Shown here: in pieces, positions 53,758 to 63,334 of the stretch
Numbering within the stretch: the stretch's first letter is position 1
Layout: every line of letters begins with the position of its first letter
Source: Planctomycetaceae bacterium
GTDB taxonomy: Bacteria; Planctomycetota; UBA1135; GCA-002686595
Reading direction: 5' to 3'
Length of the DNA: 64,000 bases
Assembly (NCBI GenBank): GCA_011525785.1
Contig: WYBT01000032.1
Span: forward strand, 248,001 to 312,000
Notes under the pieces: model-generated
Database searches by the model: none
Told to the model about the DNA's origin: nothing
What the model saw: only the letters and a program-made list of their open reading frames with translations
Position numbers and translations under genes: made by a program

Positions 53758-54968
53758 GCGGCGCGCTCGTCGGCGAGGGTGCGCGTGAAGTCTCGGACCA
53801 CTCGCGCCTGCAAGGCCCCGTCGAGGTCGACGAAACCGCGCGCGGCTGCGCTGGGCGTCGCGGCGGCCTGCAAGACTCCGCCGTACAAGAGCGCCCGCGT
53901 GAGCTGGATCTTCGCGGGCGCGATCGGGTCGCGTTCGCCCTGGAAGTTGATCGGAAAGCCCAGGTTCACGAGGTGCACGCCGTCGACGCAGAGGTCCTCG
54001 TGGAGGTGCGTCACGGGCGCCGCTGCGCGCAGCGCGGGCGCGTCGAACTCGCGGTCGGACGACGAGGCGCTGATCAGCACACAACCTGGCCTGAGCCGCG
54101 AGTGGAGCTCGCGCGGCAGCGAGCAGCCGCCCGTGCAGCCGATCACGACCTCGGCCTGGGCCAGCGCCTCTGCCAGTCGCGCAGCGTCGAAGTCGCTGCG
54201 CGCGGGATCGAGGTCGAAGCGCTTGACCGCGTGGGCGCCCGCGAGCCGCAGACGCACCGCGTCGCCGACGGCGCCGGCCCCGAGCACGAGCACGCGACGC
54301 GCTCCGGGGGCGACGCGCGCAAGCACCTGCTCGACCTGCTCGGCCACCGACTCGGCGATCAGCGGAGACTCGTGCACGAGCTTGGCCGACGAACGCGCGA
54401 CGTTGACGACCGGGAAGTCCAACTCGCGCTGGCGCAGCTTCTGCCAGCCGGAGGTCGTTTGCTCCACCGCCGCCAGCCGCGATCGGTCGGAGACCTGCTC
54501 GCACACGGCCGCGATCAGTTCTCCGCCGTCGTCGAGCACGAGGATGCGCCGCGGCCGCCGCTGCTCGAAGGCCGCGAGGGCAGCGCGGGTGAACGCGTCC
54601 ACACTCGCGCGGAACTGCTCGTCGAAGCTGCGGCGCGGATCGAGCTCCAGGCTCGACGGACAAACCCGGAGACCGTCGGCGCGCATCTCCGCGTACGCCG
54701 CCGCCGAAGTCGAGTAGCACTTCCCGATGACCGCGATGTTGCGCCGCTCCAAGCCGTCCGCGACGAGCGCGCGCAGCAGGCTGTGCGTGCTGGAGAGGAT
54801 GTGCTGGCAGGCGAGCAAGCAGGTGTCCGCGAGTGCGATCGATCCGAACGACGCGCGGGCGGCGCCGAGCAGCGGCAAGTGAGGAGGCGCCGGTCGGACG
54901 CGCCGCGGCGGGATGGCGCGGATCCTCCGACCCGGGGACGACGAGCCAAGCGAGCTGAGGTGGTTCAT
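53754..54968 (-). CDS. S-adenosylhomocysteine hydrolase-like NAD-binding protein
   Basis: A 404-residue protein with the layout of the C-terminal, NAD-binding part of S-adenosyl-L-homocysteine hydrolase: VLDDGGEL (144-151; DDGGDL in the enzyme), VEQTTSG (168-174; cf. EETTTG), FPVVNVARSSAK (185-196; cf. FPAINVNDSVTK), and a Rossmann motif VLGAGAVG (228-235) followed by VVIGCTGG. The N-terminal substrate domain is reduced or divergent, and the sequence is too unlike true hydrolases to assign the reaction. ATG at 54968 is preferred; ATG at 55013 would add 15 residues. It overlaps a PlsC-like acyltransferase, a combination I do not know. Confidence 0.65.
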   Translation of the reverse strand: MNHLSSLGSSSPGRRIRAIPPRRVRPAPPHLPLLGAARASFGSIALADTCLLACQHILSSTHSLLRALVADGLERRNIAVIGKCYSTSAAAYAEMRADGLRVCPSSLELDPRRSFDEQFRASVDAFTRAALAAFEQRRPRRILVLDDGGELIAAVCEQVSDRSRLAAVEQTTSGWQKLRQRELDFPVVNVARSSAKLVHESPLIAESVAEQVEQVLARVAPGARRVLVLGAGAVGDAVRLRLAGAHAVKRFDLDPARSDFDAARLAEALAQAEVVIGCTGGCSLPRELHSRLRPGCVLISASSSDREFDAPALRAAAPVTHLHEDLCVDGVHLVNLGFPINFQGERDPIAPAKIQLTRALLYGGVLQAAATPSAAARGFVDLDGALQARVVRDFTRTLADERAA

Positions 54969-55648
54969 GGCGATGAGGAGCGCAGCGAAAGCGGGGCGAA
55001 GCGAGCAACACACCTCTTCGAGCCATTCAGTCCTGCCGCGAAGGCGCCGCTCGAGTTGCTATAGCGGCGTACGGATGGGGACTGGACGCGAACTCGGATG
55101 GAAAGTCCGCGGTGGACTCGACGCAGCGACTCGACTCGGACGGGCTCTCGACGTCCGCCCGCAGAACGCTCGCCCGCTTCGCGGGACAGGCGCCCGTGTT
55201 CGCATGCACTCTTGCGACACGCTCCCCGGGCGTTGCGAGAGCGCGCCGAGCCGTCGTCTTGACGCGCCCGGCCGGTGGGCCAGCACAAGAGCTCGAACTT
55301 CGCGCTCCCCGCGTTGCGGCGGCCGAGCGCCACCGCTGGGCGACCGGCGTCGCGTCCGAAGCGTCCTCCGACGAGAGTGCATCGAGCCGCGCCGAGGCCT
55401 CGCCGCGGCTCGGTCTGGTCGGCGCCGAGCGTGCGGGCGCAGACTCGCCCACGGGACAGGCGCGCACCCGAGGTCGACTTCGAATTGCCGACAGTCGATT
55501 CAAGCGCCCCGGTCGACCGGCGTCCGGGTCTCGCGCGACCGAGTCCGCGGCCGCGGGCGGCCCGACCGCGGATCAGCGCAACGGACCGCCGCCACGCCTC
55601 CCCGTTTCGTATCCTCTTCCGCCCCAAAATCCCGGCCCGCGCCCCGCG
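54969..55648. other. 680-bp divergent intergenic region upstream of sucA
   Basis: No gene is supported here. A plus-strand frame stays open from about 55112 into sucA, but its translation is Arg/Ala/Pro-rich with no resemblance to the 2-oxoglutarate dehydrogenase N-terminus. A TATCCT at about 55610-55615 might be the -10 box of the suc promoter. The region is unusually long for this window and may hold regulatory sites I cannot define. Confidence 0.45.
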
Positions 55649-58444
55649 ATGACGCAGAACAATCCCTGGCACCACAGTCTGAGCCTGGCCTTCGTCGAGG
55701 GCCTGTACAGCGACTACCTGCGCGACCCGGCGAGCGTGACGGCCGACTGGCGCGCGTACTTCGACGCCGAGGGCGGCCGCGAGTGGGGCGGACCGCCGAC
55801 GCTGGGCCCCAACTTCGCGCCGGCAAGCCTGTTCAATCCCCCCGGCGCCGCCGCGCGCCCGCGCGAGGCCGAGGCCAGCGCCGCCGACGTCCAGGACCGC
55901 GCCGACCAGTTGATCCGCAGTTTTCGCGTACGCGGCCATCTTGCGGCGCTGATCGATCCCCTGGGGCTGCCGCGGCCGCGCCACGCCGAACTCGAGCCCG
56001 CCTTCTACGGCTTCTCGGACGCCGACCTCGACCGGCGCGTGTCGGCGCGCACCTTCCACGGCGAACAGGTCGAGACGCTGCGCAGCGTGCTCAGCCGCAT
56101 GCGCAACACCTACTGCCGCTCGATCGGCGTGCAGTACATGCACATCGACGACCTGCACGTGAAGCGCTGGCTCGAGGAGCGCATGGAGGCGTGCGAGAAC
56201 CGCATCACGCTCGGCCGCGAGTCGCAGGTGCGCATCCTCACCAAGCTGCTCGACGCGGTGATCCTCGAGGAGTTCATCCAGAAGAAGTTCCTGGGCGCGA
56301 AGAGCTTCTCGCTCGAGGGCGCCGAGAGCCTGATCCCGCTGCTCGACCTCGCCTTCGAGCACGCCGACACGCAGGGCGTGGACGAGATCGTGCTGGGCAT
56401 GGCGCACCGCGGCCGGCTCAACGTGCTCGTCAACATCATGGGCAAGCCCGCGGCGGACCTGTTCCGCGAGTTCGAGGACACCGATCCCGAGCTGCACATG
56501 GGCCGCGGCGACGTGAAGTACCACAAGGGCTACTCGTCCGGCCGCGTCGGCGCCTCGGGCCGCACGATGCACCTCTCGCTGTGCTTCAACCCCAGCCACC
56601 TCGAGTTCGTGAACCCGGTGGCGATGGGCCGCATGCGCGCCAAGCAGGATCGCTTCGAGGATCCCAAGGGCGACCGCGGCTTCGCGCTCTTGATCCACGG
56701 CGACGCGGCCTTCGCGGGCGAGGGCATCGTGCAGGAGAGCCTGAACATCTCCGAGCTCGCCGCCTACCGCACCGGCGGCACGATCCACGTGGTCGTCAAC
56801 AACCAGATCGGCTTCACCACCACGCCGTGCGACTCGCGCTCGAGCACGTACTGCACCGACGTGGCGAAGATGCTGCAGATCCCGATCTTCCACGTGAACG
56901 GCGAAGACCCCGAAGCGGTCGCGCAGGTCGTGCGCCTGAGCCTCGACTTCCGCCGCCAGTTCAAGCGCGACGTCGTGATCGACATGTACGGCTACCGCCG
57001 CCGCGGCCACAACGAGGGCGACGAACCGAGCTTCACCGATCCCAAGCTCTACCAGGCCATCGCGCGCCGCAAGTCGGTGGCCGAGGGCTACCTCGAGCAC
57101 CTGCTCAAGCTCGGCGAGGTCACGCGCGAAGAGGCTGAAGAGATCGGGCGCAAGCGGCGCGCGAAGCTCGAGGAGGAGCTCGCGCTGTCGCGTTCGAAGG
57201 CCTACGTGCAGCCGCGCGACAGCCAGGGCGCGCACTGGAAGGGCTACGAAGGCGCGTCGGAGGCCGACGTGCCGCGCGTCGAGACCGGCGTGGAGCGCGC
57301 GAAGCTGTCCACGCTGCTCGAGAAGCTCGGAACGGCGCCCGACGGCTTCCACGTGCACCCCAAGCTCGAGCGCTTCCTCGCCGGCCGGCTCGAGATGGCC
57401 AAGGGCGAGCGCGCGCTCGACTGGTCGGCGGGCGAAGCGCTCGCGTTCGCGACGCTCGCCGTCGAAGGCCACCGCGTGCGCCTCACCGGCCAGGACAGCG
57501 AACGCGGCACGTTCAGCCACCGCCACGCGGTGCTGCACGACTACCAGACCGGCGCGCGCTACGAGTCGCTCAACCACCTCTCGCCGCGCCAGTCGCGCGT
57601 GTACATCCGCAACTCCGCGCTGAGCGAGACGGCGGTGCTGGGCTTCGAGTACGGCTACAGCCTCGACTACCCCGAGGCGCTAGTCGCGTGGGAAGCGCAG
57701 TTCGGCGACTTCGCCAACGTCGCGCAGCCGATCATCGACCAGTTCATCGTCAGCGCCGAGGACAAGTGGAACCGCCTCTCAGGCCTGGTGATGCTCCTGC
57801 CGCACGGCTTCGAAGGCCAAGGGCCCGAGCACTCCAGCGCGCGCCTCGAGCGATTCCTCACGCTCGCCGCCGAAGAGAACATCCAGATCATCGTGCCGAC
57901 CACGCCGGCGCAGATCTTCCACGCGCTGCGCCGCCAGGTCGTGCGCCCGTGGCGCAAGCCCTTGATCGTGATGACGCCCAAGAGCCTGCTGCGCCACGCA
58001 AAGTGCGTCTCGCCGCTCGACGAATTCGCGCAAGGCCGCTTCCAGCGCATCATCCCCGACGCTGCGGCGATCGACGCGGCGGCCGCGCGGCGCGTGCTGC
58101 TCGTGTCGGGCAAGCTCTACTACGAGCTCGTCGACGAGCGCGAGCGCCTGGGCGCGAAGGACGTCGCCATCGTGCGCGTCGAACAGCTCTACCCGCTGCA
58201 GCAGCGCGACGTCGAAGCCGCACTCACGCCGTACTCGAAGAGCGCGGAAGTCGTCTGGATCCAGGAAGAGCCCGAAAACGCCGGCGCTTGGCGCTTCCTG
58301 GTCGCGCGCTTCGGCGAGCGCATCGACGGCCGCCGTTTCCGCGGGCTCTCACGCCGCGCCGCCGCATCGCCGGCCACCGGCTCGCCCGCCAGCCATCGCA
58401 TCGAACAGAAGAACCTGCTCGAGCAGGCCTTCGCCGCTCAATAG
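55649..58444 (+). CDS. sucA: 2-oxoglutarate dehydrogenase E1 component
   Basis: A 931-residue thiamine diphosphate-dependent E1 that decarboxylates 2-oxoglutarate and feeds the lipoyl-E2. The ATG at 55649 starts an N-terminal peptide with the E1o-type [18 protein letters not shown] (E2-binding region). Active-site and cofactor motifs include [50 protein letters not shown] and [12 protein letters not shown]; the transketolase-like C-terminal domain ends in [12 protein letters not shown]. Length is typical. It is the first gene of the sucA-sucB-lpdA operon, with a 25-bp gap to sucB. No succinyl-CoA synthetase gene follows within the window. Confidence 0.96.
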   Translation: MTQNNPWHHSLSLAFVEGLYSDYLRDPASVTADWRAYFDAEGGREWGGPPTLGPNFAPASLFNPPGAAARPREAEASAADVQDRADQLIRSFRVRGHLAALIDPLGLPRPRHAELEPAFYGFSDADLDRRVSARTFHGEQVETLRSVLSRMRNTYCRSIGVQYMHIDDLHVKRWLEERMEACENRITLGRESQVRILTKLLDAVILEEFIQKKFLGAKSFSLEGAESLIPLLDLAFEHADTQGVDEIVLGMAHRGRLNVLVNIMGKPAADLFREFEDTDPELHMGRGDVKYHKGYSSGRVGASGRTMHLSLCFNPSHLEFVNPVAMGRMRAKQDRFEDPKGDRGFALLIHGDAAFAGEGIVQESLNISELAAYRTGGTIHVVVNNQIGFTTTPCDSRSSTYCTDVAKMLQIPIFHVNGEDPEAVAQVVRLSLDFRRQFKRDVVIDMYGYRRRGHNEGDEPSFTDPKLYQAIARRKSVAEGYLEHLLKLGEVTREEAEEIGRKRRAKLEEELALSRSKAYVQPRDSQGAHWKGYEGASEADVPRVETGVERAKLSTLLEKLGTAPDGFHVHPKLERFLAGRLEMAKGERALDWSAGEALAFATLAVEGHRVRLTGQDSERGTFSHRHAVLHDYQTGARYESLNHLSPRQSRVYIRNSALSETAVLGFEYGYSLDYPEALVAWEAQFGDFANVAQPIIDQFIVSAEDKWNRLSGLVMLLPHGFEGQGPEHSSARLERFLTLAAEENIQIIVPTTPAQIFHALRRQVVRPWRKPLIVMTPKSLLRHAKCVSPLDEFAQGRFQRIIPDAAAIDAAAARRVLLVSGKLYYELVDERERLGAKDVAIVRVEQLYPLQQRDVEAALTPYSKSAEVVWIQEEPENAGAWRFLVARFGERIDGRRFRGLSRRAAASPATGSPASHRIEQKNLLEQAFAAQ

Positions 58445-58469
58445 CCAACACCACGAAAAGCAGATCCCC

Positions 58470-59699
58470 ATGAGCTTGGAACTCAAAGTGCCGTCGGTCG
58501 GCGAATCGATCACGGAAGTGCAGATCGGCGACTGGCTCAAGGCGGCCGGCCAGGCGGTCTCGGCTGATGAAGGCATCGTCGTGATCGAGACCGACAAGGT
58601 GACCGTCGAGCTGCCGGCGCCGGCGGCGGGCACGGTGACGAAGGTGCTCAAGAAGAAGGGTGAGACGGCGCTCGTCGGCGAAGTGATCGGCTACATGGAG
58701 GCCGGCGCGGCGGCGAAGACCGAGAACAAGGCGGCGCCCGCGGAAGCCAAAGCCGACGCGAAGGGCGCTGCCAAGTCGGGCGCGAAGGGCGGCGAGAAGG
58801 TCGTGATGCCCGCGGCAGCGCGCGAGCTCGCGCAGCGCGGACTCGAGGCGAGCGAAGTCGCGGCCAGCGGTCCGGGCGGTCGCTTGCTCAAGGAAGATGT
58901 GCTCAAGCACGCGAGCGCTGCTCCTGCTGCGGCGCCGGCTCCCGCCGCTGCGACCGCGGCGCCCGCTCCCGTCGCGAAGGCCCCGGCCATCGCCGGCGCG
59001 CGCGAAGAGCAAGTCATCCCGCTCACGCCGATGCGCAAGCGCATCGCCGAGCGCCTCGTTCAAGCGCAGCACACCGCCGCGATCCTCTCGACCTTCAACG
59101 AGATCGACATGTCGCACGCCATGGCGCTGCGCAAGCAGCACCAGGAGCGCTTCGTCGAGAAGTACAAGGTCAAGCTCGGCTTCATGTCGCTGTTCGTGCG
59201 CGCCGCGATCGACGCGCTGCGCATGTACCCGCAGGTCAACGCCGAGATCCGCGGCGACGCCGTGGTCTACAAGAATTACTGCGACGTCGGCATCGCGGTC
59301 GGCGGCGGCAAGGGCCTGGTCGTCCCGATCCTGCGCAACGCCGAGCGCATGGGCTTCGCCGAGATCGAACTCGCCATCGCCGACCTCGCCAAGAAGGCGC
59401 AGGAGAACAAGCTCACGCTCGACGAGCTCACCGGCGGCACGTTCACGATCTCCAACGGCGGCATCTACGGCTCCCTGCTCTCGACGCCGATCCTCAATCC
59501 CCCGCAGTCGGGCATCCTCGGCCTGCACGCGATCCAGGACCGCCCCATCGCGCTGAACGGCCAGGTCGTGATCCGCCCGATGATGTACGTCGCGCTCTCC
59601 TACGATCACCGCATCATCGACGGCCGCGAGGCCGTGAGCTTCTTGAAGCGCATCAAGGAGTGCATGGAAGACCCCGCGCGTTTGTTGCTCGAGATCTAG
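58470..59699 (+). CDS. sucB: Dihydrolipoamide succinyltransferase (E2 of 2-oxoglutarate dehydrogenase)
   Basis: A 409-residue E2. The N-terminal lipoyl domain carries the lipoylated Lys in [14 protein letters not shown] (about 48-52), then an Ala/Lys-rich hinge, a peripheral-subunit-binding domain ([21 protein letters not shown]), a second Ala/Pro hinge and the catalytic acetyltransferase core with [27 protein letters not shown] and the catalytic [12 protein letters not shown]. It forms the cube core that passes succinyl groups to CoA. E1 lies upstream and E3 downstream, completing the complex. ATG at 58470; no Shine-Dalgarno sequence. Confidence 0.96.
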   Translation: MSLELKVPSVGESITEVQIGDWLKAAGQAVSADEGIVVIETDKVTVELPAPAAGTVTKVLKKKGETALVGEVIGYMEAGAAAKTENKAAPAEAKADAKGAAKSGAKGGEKVVMPAAARELAQRGLEASEVAASGPGGRLLKEDVLKHASAAPAAAPAPAAATAAPAPVAKAPAIAGAREEQVIPLTPMRKRIAERLVQAQHTAAILSTFNEIDMSHAMALRKQHQERFVEKYKVKLGFMSLFVRAAIDALRMYPQVNAEIRGDAVVYKNYCDVGIAVGGGKGLVVPILRNAERMGFAEIELAIADLAKKAQENKLTLDELTGGTFTISNGGIYGSLLSTPILNPPQSGILGLHAIQDRPIALNGQVVIRPMMYVALSYDHRIIDGREAVSFLKRIKECMEDPARLLLEI

Positions 59700-59721
59700 C
59701 GCCACGTTCGACGGAGCTGAC

Positions 59722-61110
59722 ATGCCTCAACACGATCTGGTCGTCATCGGCGCCGGGCCCGGCGGTTACGTGGCTGCGATCCGCGCGGCGCAGCTGGGCC
59801 TCAATGTCGCCTGCATCGAGAAGGAAAAGGCGCTCGGCGGCACGTGCCTGCGCATCGGCTGCATCCCGAGCAAGGCGCTGCTCGAGTCGAGCGAGCTGTT
59901 CCACGAGACGCTGCACGCCTTCAAGGGCCACGGCATCGTGGCGAACGACGTGAAGCTCGATCTGGCGGCGATGCTCGCGCGCAAGGACGGCATCGTCGAG
60001 CAGTTGACCAAGGGTGTGGCGGGGCTGTTCAAGAAGAACAAGGTCACGCGCTACGAAGGCCTGGGTCGTTTCGCTGGTGCAGGCGTCGTCGAAGTCGTCG
60101 ACGCGAAAGGCGCGGTGACCAAGCTCGAAGCCAAGCACGTGATCGTCGCCACCGGTTCGGTGAGCGCGCAACTCAAGGGCGTCGAGCTCGACGGCGAGCG
60201 CGTCGGCACGAGCACCGAAGCGTTGTCGTGGCCCAAGGTCCCCCAGCACCTCGTCGTGATCGGCGCGGGCGCGATCGGGCTCGAGCTGGGCAGCGTGTGG
60301 AAGCGCCTCGGCGCCAAGGTCACGGTGCTCGAGTACCTCGATCGCATCCTGCCCGCGAACGACGCCGAGATCGCCAAGGAAGCGCAGAAGATCCTCGCCA
60401 AGCAGGGCCTCGAGTTCCGCCTCGGCGTCAAGGTCGTCGGCGCGCGCAAGGACGGCGACGGCGCGATCGTCGAGATCGAAGGCGCTGAGCCGATCCGCTG
60501 CGACCGCGTGCTCGTGTCCGTGGGCCGCAAGCCCAACACCGAAGGTCTCGCGCTCGAGAGCGTCAACCTCGCGCTCGACGCCAGAGGCCGCATCCCGGTC
60601 GACGCGCACTTCCGCACCGCCGCCGCGAATGTCTACGCCATCGGCGACGTGATCGCCGGCCCGATGCTCGCGCACAAGGCCGAAGACGAAGGCATGGCCT
60701 GCGCCGAACACATCGTCACGGGCTACGGCCACGTGAACTACGACGCGATCCCCAACATCGTCTACACGCACCCCGAAGTGGCCTCCGTCGGCAAGACCGA
60801 AGAGGAACTCGTCGCGGCGAACATCCCCTTCCGCAAAGGCGCGTTCCCCTTCCTCGCCAACGGCCGCGCCAAGGCCCTCGGCTCGACCGAAGGCCGCGTG
60901 AAGATCCTCGCGCACAAGGACACCGACCGCATCCTCGGCGTGCACATCGTCGGCCCGCGCGCTGGCGATCTCATCGCCGAAGCCGTCGCCGCGATGGAGT
61001 TCGGCGCCTCCTCCGAAGACCTTGCGCGCACCTGCCACGCGCACCCGACTCTCGCCGAAGTCGTCAAGGAAGCCGCGCTCGCCGTCGACGGCCGGGCGAT
61101 TCACATCTAG
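59722..61110 (+). CDS. lpdA: Dihydrolipoyl dehydrogenase (E3)
   Basis: A 462-residue FAD enzyme that reoxidises dihydrolipoamide. It has the FAD-binding GAGPGGYVAAIRAAQLG, redox disulfide GGTCLRIGCIPSK, an NAD-binding GAGAIGLELGSVWKRLG, VYAIGDV and a C-terminal dimerisation domain ending in HAHPTLAEVVKEAAL with the catalytic His. A GGAG lies 7 nt before the ATG, one of few Shine-Dalgarno sequences in the window. It is the third gene of the operon, 22 bp after sucB, and probably also serves other dehydrogenase complexes. Confidence 0.96.
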   Translation: MPQHDLVVIGAGPGGYVAAIRAAQLGLNVACIEKEKALGGTCLRIGCIPSKALLESSELFHETLHAFKGHGIVANDVKLDLAAMLARKDGIVEQLTKGVAGLFKKNKVTRYEGLGRFAGAGVVEVVDAKGAVTKLEAKHVIVATGSVSAQLKGVELDGERVGTSTEALSWPKVPQHLVVIGAGAIGLELGSVWKRLGAKVTVLEYLDRILPANDAEIAKEAQKILAKQGLEFRLGVKVVGARKDGDGAIVEIEGAEPIRCDRVLVSVGRKPNTEGLALESVNLALDARGRIPVDAHFRTAAANVYAIGDVIAGPMLAHKAEDEGMACAEHIVTGYGHVNYDAIPNIVYTHPEVASVGKTEEELVAANIPFRKGAFPFLANGRAKALGSTEGRVKILAHKDTDRILGVHIVGPRAGDLIAEAVAAMEFGASSEDLARTCHAHPTLAEVVKEAALAVDGRAIHI

Positions 61111-61147
61111 CGGGCTCGCCCGCGCCATTCGCTATTCGCGAACAGCG
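61110..61147 (+). terminator. Hairpin and palindrome downstream of lpdA
   Basis: GCGGG-CTCG-CCCGC begins at the last base of the lpdA stop (61110-61123), and an 18-bp imperfect palindrome, CGCT-a-TTCG/CGAA-c-AGCG, follows at 61130-61147. Either could end the suc operon transcript or serve as an operator for the downstream gene. Confidence 0.35.
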
Positions 61148-61253
61148 TACGGGCTTGAGTGCGTTGACTTTGGGCGCGCTCATGAGCGAGCGCTCCTCGC
61201 GCAAGTTGTCGTCACTTCCACGCCGTGCCCTCGCTCCGCACTCCGACCTCAGC

Positions 61254-61484
61254 ATGGAACCCTGGATCGTCCACGACCCCGCCGTGCTCGCTGGCAAGGC
61301 GTGCGTGCGCGGCACGCGCATCAGCGTCGAGTTCCTGCTCGAACTTGTCGCGAGCGGCGCCTCGCAGTCCCAGATCCTCGCCGCCTATCCGCAGCTCTCC
61401 AGCGAGTCGCTCGCGGCAGCGTTCCACTACGCCGCTGCGTCGCTGCGCGACGAGTTCGTGTGGGACTCCTCGCACGGAAGCTGA
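61254..61484 (+). CDS. DUF433 domain protein (antitoxin-like)
   Basis: A 76-residue protein beginning MEPWIVHDPAVLAGKACVRG, the classical DUF433 opening (x-D-P-x3-GKxxxxGTRI), followed by a winged HTH-like helix set (FLLELVASGASQSQIL). DUF433 proteins often act as antitoxins for PIN-like DUF5615 toxins, but no such gene follows here, so it may be an orphan regulator. The ATG at 61254 is preferred because the family starts at this point; GTG/ATG codons further upstream would add a Ser/Arg-rich leader. It precedes a strong terminator. Confidence 0.8.
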   Translation: MEPWIVHDPAVLAGKACVRGTRISVEFLLELVASGASQSQILAAYPQLSSESLAAAFHYAAASLRDEFVWDSSHGS

Positions 61485-61515
61485 CGCAGCGACGCACGCT
61501 GCCGAAACGAAGGCA

Positions 61516-61551
61516 GCCCCGCCGCGAGCTCACCGAAGCTCGCGGCGGGGC
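61516..61551. terminator. Strong bidirectional hairpin between convergent genes
   Basis: Perfect 15-bp inverted repeat, GCCCCGCCGCGAGCT at 61516-61530 and its complement at 61537-61551, with a 6-nt loop. The flank CTTCCTCT on the plus strand is pyrimidine-rich but not a U-tract. It separates the DUF433 gene from the convergent oxygenase. Confidence 0.75.
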
Positions 61552-61604
61552 CTTCCTCTGTTCAACGCTGGCCGCGGAGACCAGCAATCACGCCACGCCC
61601 AGCG

Positions 61605-62459
61605 TCAGCCGCCGAGCATGCGCCGTCGCAGGTCACGGGCCCGCTCGACCAAGGCCGCGTCGCCGCGCTCGCGAGCCAGTCGCTCGAGACGCGCGTAGCA
61701 CGCGGCCACGGGCTCGTCGCGCAGGACGTGGAGGCGCGCGAGCAGCCCGAAGATCGAGTCGAAGGTGAAGTCGCTCAGCAGCGGCGCCAGACCGCGAAGC
61801 GCCTGGTCCTCCTCCTTCGAGACCTTCGGTCGTTCGACGCGCGCCGGCACGATGCAACGCCCCGCCTCGAGCACGTGGAGCGCCGTCACATCGCGCACGT
61901 CCATGCGGGGGTCGAAGTCGAGCACCAGGTGAACGCGCTCCTCGCGCGTCGTCACACCCGCGCTGTGCGGGCGGCGGCCGTCGAGGAACCACACCTCGCC
62001 GGCGCGGAAGTGGCGCACCATGCGATCCTCGGCGTTGAAGGCCCCCGCGTGCGTCGCGAGCACTACATGCACGCGCGTGAAGCCCGACTTGAACTCGTTG
62101 TAGTCGGTGTGCCCCACGATCATGCCGCACTCCGCCGTCCGGAAGAGCCGCGCCGACTTGAGCTTCGTCACGTCGAAGTTCGCGTCGATCAGCTCGAGCA
62201 GGTACGGCGCCTTGAGCCCCACCTCGGTCACCTTCGACTCGCCGTCGTACTCGCGCGACAGCGCATCGGCCGCGCGCCCCGTCTGATTGCGCAGCATCAG
62301 CGACTGCCACACCCCCGAGCTGTACTCCGCGTACGCCGACGTGTAGTCCTCGGCCACCGCAGCCAGGCTCTTGCGAACCTGCTCCTCGTCCAGGCAGACA
62401 CGCCCGACCAAGAACGACCCGCGCGAGGCCCCCATCCACTCCAGAAGTTCCACAGGCAT
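61605..62459 (-). CDS. L-proline cis-hydroxylase-like 2-oxoglutarate/Fe(II) oxygenase
   Basis: A 284-residue enzyme of the aspartyl/asparaginyl hydroxylase-type fold. The iron triad His117, Asp119 (GHTDYNEF) and His165 (RRPHSAGV) and a following Arg175 for 2-oxoglutarate match the rhizobial L-proline cis-4-hydroxylase, as do FTRVHVVL, GEVWFLDGRRPHSA and a C-terminal helical domain ending LARERGDAALVERA. Free proline or a related amino acid is the inferred substrate. ATG at 62459 is used; the longer frame upstream includes non-family sequence. It is divergent from the ECF sigma gene across 226 bp. Confidence 0.82.
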   Translation of the reverse strand: MPVELLEWMGASRGSFLVGRVCLDEEQVRKSLAAVAEDYTSAYAEYSSGVWQSLMLRNQTGRAADALSREYDGESKVTEVGLKAPYLLELIDANFDVTKLKSARLFRTAECGMIVGHTDYNEFKSGFTRVHVVLATHAGAFNAEDRMVRHFRAGEVWFLDGRRPHSAGVTTREERVHLVLDFDPRMDVRDVTALHVLEAGRCIVPARVERPKVSKEEDQALRGLAPLLSDFTFDSIFGLLARLHVLRDEPVAACYARLERLARERGDAALVERARDLRRRMLGG

Positions 62460-62685
62460 CGAATGCTCCGTTCTGCCGCCGGACGCCCGCCGCGCGAAGG
62501 TGCGCGGGATGGGTTGGCGGACGGCAGCTGGGGCGGGAGTCGTGCGCGAAATGGCCAACGCCGGCGCGGATCGGAGGCCGCGAGGGATTTCGAGAATCCG
62601 TTGGCTGCCACGGGACCACTTCCCGCCTTTGGAGTCGGACGTCGGGCGGACATAGGCTGCCGCCACAACGACGTCCAACGACACC

Positions 62686-63309
62686 ATGACCAAGACCGAG
62701 ATCTCCGAAGACGAAGCTCGCCGCGAGTACGACGCGATGGTCGAGCAACTGCGCGTGATCGCGCGCGCGATGTACAGGGACGAGCGCCGCAAGACCACGA
62801 TTCAGCCGACCCTCATCGTGAACGAGGGCTACAAGCACCTGAGCCTCTCGCGAGACGAGCAGATCGCCTTCATCCGCGAACACGGCTCCGAGGCCCTTCT
62901 CGGTCGGTGGCTCCTCGCCATGAAGAACTACCTCATCGATCGAGCGGAGGCGAAGAGCGCTCGCAAGCGCTCTCCGACGGGCGGTCGCGTCGATGCGCAC
63001 GATGGGGCTGACGGGATCGACCTCGCCAAGAGCGCGTGGCGCGCGCGCACCGTGAACGTCAAGCAGTTCGGGGCCGCCTGCGAGCTTCTCGTCGAACTGA
63101 GGGAGCACGGTCCGCACCACGCGAACCCGCACGCGCCGACGGTGACCGAGCCCAGACAGGCCGCGGACGCGTTCGCCATGCGGTTCGTCGGCGAGCAGCA
63201 ACTCGACGACATCGCGAAGGCACTGAACGTGTCGGTGAGCACGGCCAAGAACCGCATCAACGAAGCTCGCGAGTGGCTGCGCTGGCGCCTTGAGCGCTCC
63301 TCGCAGTAG
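62686..63309 (+). CDS. ECF-type RNA polymerase sigma factor (planctomycete/acidobacterial subfamily)
   Basis: A 207-residue sigma-70 family factor. Region 2 begins with DAMVEQLRVIARAMYRDERR and the subfamily-typical TIQPTLIVNEGYKHLSL (cf. TLQPTALVHEAY), and region 4 is near the end (QLDDIAKALNVSVSTAKNRINEAREWLRWRL). The linker (about 95-140) is basic and variable. This subfamily is often next to Hanks-type kinases; here the kinase gene starts 25 bp downstream, so phospho-control of the sigma factor is plausible. ATG at 62686; no Shine-Dalgarno sequence. Confidence 0.87.
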   Translation: MTKTEISEDEARREYDAMVEQLRVIARAMYRDERRKTTIQPTLIVNEGYKHLSLSRDEQIAFIREHGSEALLGRWLLAMKNYLIDRAEAKSARKRSPTGGRVDAHDGADGIDLAKSAWRARTVNVKQFGAACELLVELREHGPHHANPHAPTVTEPRQAADAFAMRFVGEQQLDDIAKALNVSVSTAKNRINEAREWLRWRLERSSQ

Positions 63310-63334
63310 CCTCCACGGCATTCCCAGCCGTCGC

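Noticed and set aside
55112-55648. N-terminal extension of SucA by 179 codons
   Set aside because: The extra sequence is low-complexity and unlike any E1 component, whereas the ATG at 55649 gives the family N-terminus.
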